A stretch of 64,000 bases of DNA from JANQIO01 sp043513815. Its GTDB lineage: Bacteria; Pseudomonadota; Gammaproteobacteria; Pseudomonadales; Halieaceae. The translations under genes and the position numbers were made by a program. The stretch covers positions 4,092,001 to 4,156,000 of the forward strand of contig CP121313.1 of assembly GCA_043513815.1 (NCBI GenBank), in the 5' to 3' direction. Shown here one piece after another: positions 27,472-34,659 of this stretch (position 1 is the stretch's first letter; every line of letters starts with the position of its first letter). Below the pieces are notes generated by a model. That model worked only from the letters and a program-made list of their open reading frames with translations, was not told the origin of the DNA and searched no databases.

Positions 27472-29232
27472 ATGGAAAACCTACGTAAATACCTTCCCAT
27501 TCTGACCTGGGGCGCGCAGTACTCGCGGCAGACCCTGGTCAACGACCTGGTGGTGGCGGGTATCGTCACCGTCATGCTGATACCCCAGTCGCTGGCCTAT
27601 GCCCTGTTGGCCGGGCTGCCGCCGGAAGTCGGGTTGTATGCTTCCATGTTACCGCTGCTGATGTACGCCGTCTTTGGTACCTCCCGGGCGCTGGCTGTTG
27701 GGCCGGTGGCAGTGGCCAGCCTTATGACGGCTGCCGCCGTGGCACAGTTTGCAAACCAGGGTACGCCCGAGTACCTCGGTGCGGCGGTGGCGCTGGCGAT
27801 GGTTTCAGGCTTGCTGCTGGTCGGCATGGGACTGTTGCGACTGGGCTTTCTCGCCAATTTTCTCAGCCATCCGGTCATCTCCGGTTTCATTACCGCCTCC
27901 GGTATCCAGATCGCAGCCGGTCAGTTCGGGCCTGTGCTGGGCATTGATGTGCACGGCGAAACCCTGGTCGATGTGCTGGTTTCCATGTATCACAACCTCG
28001 GGCAGCTAAATACTTACACCGCGGCGATCGGTCTTGCTTCGTTGGGTTTTTTGTTCTGGGTGCGGCGCGGGCTCAAGCCCCTGCTGCTGCGAAGCGGGCT
28101 CGCTGAGCGAGCCGCTGACATCCTGGCGAAAGTCGGCCCGATCGTCGCCATTGCATTGACCACGATTGTTGTCTGGAGTCTAGGGCTGGAGGCGCACGGT
28201 GTTCGAATCGTGGGCGAAGTCCCGCAGGGGCTTCCAGCGATCGCGTTGCCGCCCATTGACCTGTCACTTTGGGTGAAGATCCTGGTTCCCGCCCTGCTGA
28301 TTTCCATCGTGGGTTATGTGGAGTCGATTTCGGTGGCGCTCACGCTCGCAGCGAAACGCCGCCAGAGAGTAGACCCGGACCAGGAACTGATTGCCCTGGG
28401 CATGTCCAACGTCGGCTCCGCGGTGTCCGGCGGCTTTCCGGTTACCGGCGGCTTCTCTCGCTCGGTAGTCAACTTTGACGCCGGGGCCGAAACTCCGGCT
28501 GCCGGCGCGTTCACTGCGGTAGGGATCGCGATAGCCACACTGTTCCTGACCCCGCTGCTGTACTTCCTGCCGAACGCGACTCTGGCTGCGACGATTATTG
28601 TCGCCGTGCTATCACTGGTGGACCTGGGTGCTATAAAGCATACATGGCACTATTCCCGGGCAGATGGTGCGTCCATGGTCGCCACCATCCTCATCACCCT
28701 GACGCACGGTATCGAATTCGGGCTGATTGCAGGTGTTGGACTGTCAGTATTCTTGCATCTTTACCGCACCTCCAAACCTCACGTGGCGATAGTGGGCCAG
28801 GTGCCGGGTACCGAGCATTTCCGCAATATCAGCCGGCATGAAGTGGTCACTGATCCACAGGTGTTGTCACTTCGGGTGGACGAGAGCCTGTACTTTCCCA
28901 ACGCCCGCTTCCTCGAGGAACGTGTCAATCAGGCGGTCGCTGATAATCCAGCTGTTCGCGACGTCATCATCGTTTGTCCCGCGGTAAACGCGATTGATGC
29001 CTCGGCGTTGGAAAGTCTGGAGGCGATCAATTTGCGACTGAGGGACGCCGGCATCAACTTGCATCTGTCCGAGGTTAAAGGGCCTGTCATGGACAGTCTA
29101 AAGCGTTCGGATTTCCTGAAGGAACTGACCGGCAATCTTCACCTGACGCAGTATGATGCGCTCGCGAGCATCAATCCTGATCTCACGCGCAGTACGGCAG
29201 TAGCCCCCAGGGGGCAGAACCTCCACAGTTAG
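27472..29232 (+). CDS. SulP-family anion transporter with STAS domain
   Basis: A 586-residue protein: the SulP membrane domain (LVAGIVTVMLIPQSLAYALL, the family signature, at about residues 27-46; ALAVGPVAVASLMTAAAV; a second half with GGFPVTGGFSRSVVNFDAG) and a C-terminal cytoplasmic STAS domain (about 450-560, with VIIVCPAVNAIDASALESL). SulP proteins move sulfate, bicarbonate or other oxyanions. Beside desulfinase-like and rhodanese genes, a sulfate/sulfite role is attractive but unproven. It follows the CAX-type gene by 27 bases. Confidence 0.88.
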   Translation: MENLRKYLPILTWGAQYSRQTLVNDLVVAGIVTVMLIPQSLAYALLAGLPPEVGLYASMLPLLMYAVFGTSRALAVGPVAVASLMTAAAVAQFANQGTPEYLGAAVALAMVSGLLLVGMGLLRLGFLANFLSHPVISGFITASGIQIAAGQFGPVLGIDVHGETLVDVLVSMYHNLGQLNTYTAAIGLASLGFLFWVRRGLKPLLLRSGLAERAADILAKVGPIVAIALTTIVVWSLGLEAHGVRIVGEVPQGLPAIALPPIDLSLWVKILVPALLISIVGYVESISVALTLAAKRRQRVDPDQELIALGMSNVGSAVSGGFPVTGGFSRSVVNFDAGAETPAAGAFTAVGIAIATLFLTPLLYFLPNATLAATIIVAVLSLVDLGAIKHTWHYSRADGASMVATILITLTHGIEFGLIAGVGLSVFLHLYRTSKPHVAIVGQVPGTEHFRNISRHEVVTDPQVLSLRVDESLYFPNARFLEERVNQAVADNPAVRDVIIVCPAVNAIDASALESLEAINLRLRDAGINLHLSEVKGPVMDSLKRSDFLKELTGNLHLTQYDALASINPDLTRSTAVAPRGQNLHS

Positions 29233-29263
29233 GTAGCGTTCCCCAAGCTCAATGGAGAAAAAG

Positions 29264-30100
29264 ATGAACACCTCTTATTCACTGGATGAAATCATCAAGA
29301 TAGATGAGGATTTGTGTATCAATTGCGATGCTTGCATCCGATGCTGCCCCGGCGGTCTGATCATCAGCGAAAAATTCCCTGCTCCAACTCCAGACTCCTG
29401 GGATTTATGTATTGACTGTGGTCATTGCGTGGCAATTTGTCCTACCGATGCGCTGCATCAACGGGCAATGGGCCCTGAGAACTGCGAGTCGATTGACCCG
29501 CATCTTATCCCCACATGGGACGAGGCCAGGCAATTTTTGGTTTCACGGCGTTCAATTCGCGGCTACGTCAACAGACCGGTTGAGAAAGACAAGATTTTGC
29601 AGCTTCTGGATGTTGCACGCTATGCAGCAAATGGCGGCAACCGTCAGTTGCTGCGCTGGCTGGTGATCAACGACCCTGCGAAGGTTCGCCGGGTCGCTGA
29701 GTTGACAATCGACTGGATGAAGAGCGTCAAGGATACGAACCCTGGGCTCTACCATGAAGCCAAACTGGAAGTGTTTATCAATCACTGGGACGCTGGCAGG
29801 GATCATATCGCCAGGGGGGCACCCTGCATTATCCAGGCATGGGCCGGCAAAGATGAGCGGACGGCACCTCCGGCTGCCGCCATTGCGATCGCCCACATGC
29901 AATTGGCGGCAACCGCTCTGGGGTTGGGGTCTAGCTGGACGGAGGGTATTGGTTACGCCAGCCGAACGCACCCACCCCTGCTTGAAGTACTTGGTATGCC
30001 GGAAGGACAAATTCCGTTCGCTACATTCCTGATCGGTTACCCGACCGAGTTCTACCGCAGCATTCCTGCCAGGAAACCGATTGACGTTACATGGAATTGA
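29264..30100 (+). CDS. Two-[4Fe-4S] ferredoxin fused to nitroreductase domain
   Basis: A 278-residue protein. The N-terminal ferredoxin domain has C18-C21-C24-C28 and C49-C52-C55-C59 (CINCDACIRCCP, CIDCGHCVAICP). The FMN nitroreductase domain runs from about residue 85 (SRRSIRGYVNRPVEKDKIL) through PPAAAIAIAHMQLAATALGLGS to the GMPEGQIPFATFLIGYP end. It probably passes electrons from a low-potential donor to FMN for reduction of an unknown substrate. GGAG sits 6 bases before ATG 29264. It is the full-length relative of the deleted copy at 20185-20793 and is followed after 4 bases by the hydratase gene. Confidence 0.85.
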   Translation: MNTSYSLDEIIKIDEDLCINCDACIRCCPGGLIISEKFPAPTPDSWDLCIDCGHCVAICPTDALHQRAMGPENCESIDPHLIPTWDEARQFLVSRRSIRGYVNRPVEKDKILQLLDVARYAANGGNRQLLRWLVINDPAKVRRVAELTIDWMKSVKDTNPGLYHEAKLEVFINHWDAGRDHIARGAPCIIQAWAGKDERTAPPAAAIAIAHMQLAATALGLGSSWTEGIGYASRTHPPLLEVLGMPEGQIPFATFLIGYPTEFYRSIPARKPIDVTWN

Positions 30101-30104
30101 AACT

Positions 30105-30920
30105 ATGACCAAGATTAATGATGAAACGAATTACTCAACTCTCCTGGTCGAGCAACGCGAGAACGGATTGTTGATTGTCACGCTCAACCGACCCGATCAG
30201 GGCAATGCAGTCAACACGCAGATGGGCAGTGAGCTTCTCGATTTTTGGACCGGACTGGTACGCGATGGTGAGGGTAGTACGAACCGTTGCGTGGTGCTGA
30301 CCGGCGCGGGAGAAGCGGCATTTTGCGCTGGTGGCGATATGAAGGAACGTGACGGGATGTCTAATGAAGCCTGGCGCCATCAGCATGAGATATTTGAACA
30401 GGCACTGTGGACGATGATGGAGTGCCCTGTCCCGGTCATTGCCGCTGTCAACGGCAAGGCTTTTGGCGGAGGACTGGAGATGATCCTCGCTGCAGATTTC
30501 GCTTACGGCGTCGACAGTGCACAGTTGTGGTTCCCCGAGGTTATGATCGGGATTATTCCGGGGGTGGGCGGTACTACCACGCTGCCGCGCATCGTTGGTG
30601 AGCGCCGTGCCAACGAGATTATTTTCACCGGCAAGGCGTTTGGAGCGAGCGAGGCGCTGGAGTGGGGAATTTTCAGTCGTGTTTGCAGCACAGCGGACTT
30701 AATGCCTGTGGTGATCGCAACTGCTGAAAGCATAGTCGGCAATGCGCCACTGGCCGTACGACAAGCCAAGAAGGCGATACATCAGGGCTTGCAAATGGAT
30801 GTTCGCTCCGCACTCCGTTTTGAAGTAGAAGCCTACAACCGCTTGACTGATACCGAGGACCGGCGCGAGGGTGTGGCGGCATGGAATGAGGGGCGCAAAC
30901 CTCGCTTCAAGGGGCAGTGA
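30105..30920 (+). CDS. Enoyl-CoA hydratase/isomerase family protein
   Basis: A 271-residue crotonase-fold enzyme: LLIVTLNRPDQGNAVN at the N-terminus, the oxyanion-hole loops GAAFCAGGD-like AAFCAGGDMKE and AFGGGLEMILAADF, and Glu residues in GGGLEM and WFPEVMIGIIPGVGG at the two catalytic positions of hydratases. It would hydrate or isomerise an acyl-CoA. The specific substrate is unknown. Being the last gene of the plus-strand run, it suggests that the carbon skeleton freed in this pathway is handled as a CoA ester. Confidence 0.85.
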   Translation: MTKINDETNYSTLLVEQRENGLLIVTLNRPDQGNAVNTQMGSELLDFWTGLVRDGEGSTNRCVVLTGAGEAAFCAGGDMKERDGMSNEAWRHQHEIFEQALWTMMECPVPVIAAVNGKAFGGGLEMILAADFAYGVDSAQLWFPEVMIGIIPGVGGTTTLPRIVGERRANEIIFTGKAFGASEALEWGIFSRVCSTADLMPVVIATAESIVGNAPLAVRQAKKAIHQGLQMDVRSALRFEVEAYNRLTDTEDRREGVAAWNEGRKPRFKGQ

Positions 30921-31045
30921 CCGGTGCATGGCGAACAGCTAACTCATCAACAAAATCAGATCGTTTGCAGTTCCGCTGTTTGTCAAAGTAGTTGTCGCAT
31001 TCATTTATGCAGCGACCGCTAAGTCGCCATAACCCTTCTCCGGGT

Positions 31046-31348
31046 TTAACCAGACTTTCTCAGCCAGATTCCAATCCCTGCTACCCAGAGACCAGTATCG
31101 GGGTTTGCCACCCTGGCCGCCTCGTAGGCAGCCAGTGATGTGCCGTTAATCGGGCTACCGTTATCCAAGTGGAGAACCAGCGGCACTCCAGCAATACGCT
31201 CGCGCAGGTAGGCTCGTCGCAGTATTTGTTCAGCCAGGTTGCTTGTGTCCTGTTCATGGACTTCCCAGCCCACCACTTTGCGACAGTACAGATCGAAGAT
31301 CAGATACAGGGCCAGGCGCTCATCAGCCCGGCAGGCAACGCAGGTCGG
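31046..31348 (-). pseudogene. IS3-family transposase (OrfB) remnant
   Basis: The minus-strand frame reads LYLIFDLYCRKVVGWEVHEQ, then LAEQILRRAYLRERIAGVPL and LHLDNGSPINGTSL. This is the central rve/DDE integrase core of IS3-type transposases (normally LYLILDLYSRKIVGWEV and HSDNGSPMKG). Only about 100 codons remain; neither the N-terminal part nor the final catalytic Glu segment is present, and no terminal inverted repeats were recognised. The adjoining 30921-31045 shows no gene. Confidence 0.8.
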
Positions 31349-31349
31349 G

Positions 31350-32333
31350 TCAATTTATGGTGTTGGGCGAGTGAGTACTCTTGATTGCACTGGGAGGCAC
31401 ACCGGTCCAACGACGGAAGGCGCGTGTGAAGTGGGAAGAATCCGAATAACCCAGATTGTGCGCTATGTCGGTAATGGAGAGCTGATCCGACTTGAGAGAT
31501 TCGATGGCCAGAGATTTGCGATGCTCGTCCAGTAGTTGCTCAAACGTAGTACCCCATGCTGCCAGAAGTCGTTGCATACACCTGAGATTCGTTGATAACT
31601 CATCGGCAACTCCCGCCGCTGTGGGGCGCGCACCGGACGCCAGCAATGTCTTGATGGTGTCCAATACTGAGGCACAGCGACGCGCGAGGTGATGCGCCGG
31701 CGAGGGCTGCGGTGGGACATTCATCGCATCCAGCGAAAAGGCCAGTGCCGTTCGATCAAATTCCACCCAGGGTCTACCCTCACCGAAAGCCAGCCGCGGA
31801 CCGAACAGTCGCTTCAGCTCACCGGCGCTGCTTGCTGCATAAGGAAGGTGCGCTTCCGCGCAGACTAGCTCCCCCGATAGATTCAGCAACTTTTGCACCA
31901 CAACGAGCAGTGCGGCTATATGATGAGACTCGGAGACCCCTACGGCGCCGTTCAATGTCACCGACAGCTGAGCCCTGTCGCCCACATAACTCAGGTTTAT
32001 GGAGGTGCCGGTGGACAGGCGTTTGATTTCACGGCGAAGCAGCCGGATCGCCGCTTCCAGTGAATCAGCGCTCGTGATTCCTTTCCATAGGTCCGGGTAA
32101 GACTCCAGAGCAATCAACTCACCGATGTGCGCGCCGCAGAGCGAGTCGCCGACAAGCTGTGCGACCCGGTTTTCCAGTAGCAACAAACTACGCTGGTCCA
32201 GCCAGTAATCATGGTCCAGCAACACGCCGGGCGGCAGGTTAATATCTGCAAGCACTTTGCCAGGGCGCAGGCCGCGATCCAGACAATACACACCGATCGC
32301 ACTGTAAGCCGTAGCACGATGCCTGCTTTGCAT
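31350..32333 (-). CDS. AraC-family transcriptional regulator
   Basis: A 327-residue regulator with an N-terminal ligand-sensing domain of the OruR/ArgR-like AraC subgroup (FELI-like LCGAHIGELIALESYPDL) and a C-terminal double helix-turn-helix: SITDIAHNLGYSDSSHFTRAFRRWTG is characteristic (quoted here in overlapping parts, SITDIAHNLGYSDSSHF and FTRAFRRWTGVPPSAI). ATG 32333 has AGGAGG 9 bases upstream; the open frame to 32378 is less likely. It is divergent from the phosphatase-like lipoprotein gene and is the only regulator in the island, so it is the obvious candidate controller of the organosulfur run. Confidence 0.9.
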   Translation of the reverse strand: MQSRHRATAYSAIGVYCLDRGLRPGKVLADINLPPGVLLDHDYWLDQRSLLLLENRVAQLVGDSLCGAHIGELIALESYPDLWKGITSADSLEAAIRLLRREIKRLSTGTSINLSYVGDRAQLSVTLNGAVGVSESHHIAALLVVVQKLLNLSGELVCAEAHLPYAASSAGELKRLFGPRLAFGEGRPWVEFDRTALAFSLDAMNVPPQPSPAHHLARRCASVLDTIKTLLASGARPTAAGVADELSTNLRCMQRLLAAWGTTFEQLLDEHRKSLAIESLKSDQLSITDIAHNLGYSDSSHFTRAFRRWTGVPPSAIKSTHSPNTIN

Positions 32334-32669
32334 TGCCGGAGCCCTCCTGCGGAAATTCTGAAAAGCGCATTCCCGCAAACATTAATCTGCGCGACACGTG
32401 CAGTGTAGTCTACCACTGCAGCAACCTATATGACCTGTATCAAGCGACCCCCTCTGTCCGGTGGCGATTGCCAATATTGGCGTCAAATGGCAAGCGCCAG
32501 GCTCAAGAGGCAACTAAAGTCGTGATGCATTAACCGGCTGGCCGCGCCTACAAACGCAGTGCAGGTTGAAGGCCCGTATTGTGTCTTCCCCCGTGGGAGC
32601 AGGTAAAAACGGCAGGTGTAAGAGTACTTATTCACTGGCAAAACGATTGTGCAGAAGGGACAAAAGCCG

Positions 32670-33233
32670 ATGATATCCAGAGCGTTATTTGTAGTTGTGG
32701 CCGCCGCATGTTTCATTGCGGCCTGTGCCAACGTTGACAGCGTGCCTGAAAAATTCGAGGTGACCGGCATCGACAATTTTTCACTCGTCACAGGACCAGC
32801 GAGCTTTGCCGGCTCTCCGGTAGGTGTAGGTGGGGCCACAGATCCGTCCGCCATGCCGGCATTGGAGGACATGGGGTTCACAACCGTGATCAACCTGCGC
32901 CTTTCCAGCGAGGAAGGTGCCAGCGTTGACGCCAGCCGGCGTGCGGCCGAGGCAGCAGGAATGAACTATATTCACCTGCCCCTGGACCCCCGTAGCTCGA
33001 CAGTCGGCGAGACCGTCAGCAGTTTCCTGGCTGCCGCCGGTGACACCGCAGACCAACCCATCTATGTTCACTGCCATTCGGGCACCCGTGCGGCTGCAGT
33101 GTGGATGATTGGTCGGGTAATCAAGGATGGCTGGACCGCAGATGCTGCCGCGAAAGAAGCCCGCGCAATCGCCGAAAAACCAGATGAGGCGATCGAGTTT
33201 GCCAATGCTTACCTGAGCAACGTGGCGCATTAG
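32670..33233 (+). CDS. Lipoprotein with dual-specificity-phosphatase-like domain
   Basis: A 187-residue protein with a lipoprotein signal peptide (hydrophobic FVVVAAACFIAAC, lipobox Cys at about residue 20) and a cysteine-phosphatase-type domain: MGFTTVINLRLSSEEGAS and the P-loop YVHCHSGTRAAAVWMIG (C-x5-R). This resembles the BLH/DSP-PTPase proteins sometimes linked to sulfide oxidation loci. It would be anchored in the periplasm. The start at ATG 32670 fits the signal peptide. The 32379-32669 gap to the divergent AraC gene must hold both promoters, but I did not find convincing boxes. Confidence 0.75.
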   Translation: MISRALFVVVAAACFIAACANVDSVPEKFEVTGIDNFSLVTGPASFAGSPVGVGGATDPSAMPALEDMGFTTVINLRLSSEEGASVDASRRAAEAAGMNYIHLPLDPRSSTVGETVSSFLAAAGDTADQPIYVHCHSGTRAAAVWMIGRVIKDGWTADAAAKEARAIAEKPDEAIEFANAYLSNVAH

Positions 33234-33359
33234 ACGTTGCTCAAGACGCCAAATGTGGCGGTGCCCCAGAGCTTCAGGAACATGGCGGAAACACGATCAC
33301 TTCTTATCAGCGGCACCTGAATATCCAGTTTTTCTATCCCAAATTGCAGCAGATACGAA

Positions 33360-34254
33360 GTGCAAATAGGAATTCTGAATTACTGGCTCGTGTCACTGGC
33401 GTCATGTGCACTGCTGGCCGCAGGCGGCGCCCAGGCGGATGAGAAACTGTCTGCAGATGAGGTGGCCAAGAAACTTGCGAATCCCGCCGGGTCGCTGGCA
33501 AGTCTTGCCACTCGAATGGTCTATACCGGGTTCCAGGCCGGATTCTAATAGCCAGGATTCCTGGTCTTTCCGGTTCCAACCGGTCCTGCCGTTTCCGGTG
33601 GGTGACAAGGGTCGGCGGATAATCTTCAAACCGCAGTTTAATGTTTAATTCGACCAACTGGAGTTCGACAGCGAGAACGGGGACTTCGACAGCCTCGACA
33701 CAAATCTGGCGGGCACGACTTTTGACCTGGTCTAAGCCGGGAACACCATGGAAACCAAACACACCGGCTACCTCTGGGGTGCGGGTTTGGCAGGGACCTT
33801 ACACACTGCCACCAACAACGCGCCTGGCGGCGATCAGTGGCGTTTCGGTCCGGAGCTCTTGGGGGGTTTTATCAGACCCTGGGGCGTGGCCGGGGGACTG
33901 CTCTCTAATTAATGGAATGCCGGCGGTGGTGATGGCGGCCCTGGGAGTAACGACCAGGCGTACAGTGCCACTACGGCGCAATATTTCTACGCGATCTCCC
34001 TGAACAACGGTTGGCAGATTACCAGTTCGCCGGTGATCACCTACGACTGGAAATCGGAGAAAAGTGGTAAAGCTTTGTCACTACCATTAGGTGTGGGTGT
34101 CGCGAAAACCACCTCAATTGACGGTAGCCATTGGCGCTTTTAGATAGAGGGCTGGTACTACGTGGAAAAATCCGACCAATTTGGTGCCGACTTCCTGTTC
34201 CGATTCGAAGCCAGGCCGGTCATCCAGAATCCCCTGCTAGGATTTTTCAGATAG
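33360..34254 (+). pseudogene. Broken outer-membrane protein gene (neuromedin-U-type annotation family)
   Basis: Segments in shifting frames and interrupted by several stop codons read like one protein of about 290 residues: signal peptide ALLAAGGAQADEKLSADEVA with LANPAGSLASL; then DSWSFRFQPVLPFPVGDKGR; ETKHTGYLWGAGLAGTLHTA; GDQWRFGPELLGGFIRPWGV; TAQYFYAISLNNGWQITSSP and WKSEKSGKALSLPLGVGVAK. In-frame stops occur at about 33549, 33646, 33734, 33909, 34141 and a frame change is needed after the first. The intact family is a secreted, barrel-like outer-membrane protein of unknown function. It is clearly not functional here. Confidence 0.8.
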
Positions 34255-34355
34255 ATCTCAGTGTTTTCTGGACCTAGCGTAAAAGTCGACTTCTAGAAGA
34301 AGTGGTACTGGCACGTTAATCTCTCGCGGTCTGAAAAATTGAGCTTCAGATCTCA

Positions 34356-34380
34356 GGTTCAAGTATTTCTGGGCCCACCA
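34356..34380 (+). repeat. Degenerate copy of the tRNA-Ile2 3' end (attR-like)
   Basis: GGTTCAAGTATTTCTGGG followed by CCCACCA repeats the last 25 bases of tRNA-Ile2 (19149-19173) with three mismatches. Such a partial tRNA copy at the far side of an accessory block is the usual footprint of site-specific integration into a tRNA gene. Confidence 0.75.
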
Positions 34381-34499
34381 CTCCTGCCAGTCGCGCTGGA
34401 CCTCAGTGGACTATCCCGGCTGGCAATCACAGATTGCCGTCGCTCTGCCGCGCATGTTGCTGCGCAACATAAACGCTTGCTTCGCACTACTGGGCCCAT
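34381..34499 (+). repeat. Right copy of tRNA-associated repeat blocks A and B
   Basis: Block A (about 34381-34440, containing GTCGCGCTGGACCTCAGTGG) is followed by block B (about 34450-34499, containing GCATGTTGCTGCGCAACATA and ending CACTACTGGGCCCATC). The same blocks occur after the tRNA at 19227-19336 in the order B-A. Because B ends like a tRNA 3' end, the original layout may have been tRNA-A-B-A-B, split by insertion. Confidence 0.8.
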
Positions 34500-34659
34500 C
34501 CCACTCTCACCTTCCCGGACATACCAGAGTTGAGTTAGTTCGCCGCCCTGCGGCCGTTGCTATACTCGAAGCTCCAAGCAACAAGCGCACCAGGCGGAGG
34601 GCTGATACACCAGCCAGTTCGCAGGGCAGGCACAACACGGGACCTCTGGAAAATTTGCA

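Larger units (their letters stand above)
19174..34380. mobile_element. Putative genomic island at tRNA-Ile2
   Basis: A 15.2-kb block of accessory genes lies between the tRNA-Ile2 3' end (GGTTCAAGTCCTACTGGG then CCCACCA) and a degenerate copy of that end at 34356-34380. Two further repeat blocks are shared by both ends. Inside are an IS3-type transposase remnant, a broken outer-membrane gene, an internally deleted gene and many catabolic and transport genes unlike the housekeeping flanks. No integrase gene is recognisable, so it is either a decayed element or one mobilised by another route. Confidence 0.6.

Noticed and set aside
19174..34380. Search for a phage or plasmid core (integrase, capsid, replication, conjugation genes)
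   Set aside because: None recognised on either strand, so the island was not called a prophage or ICE.
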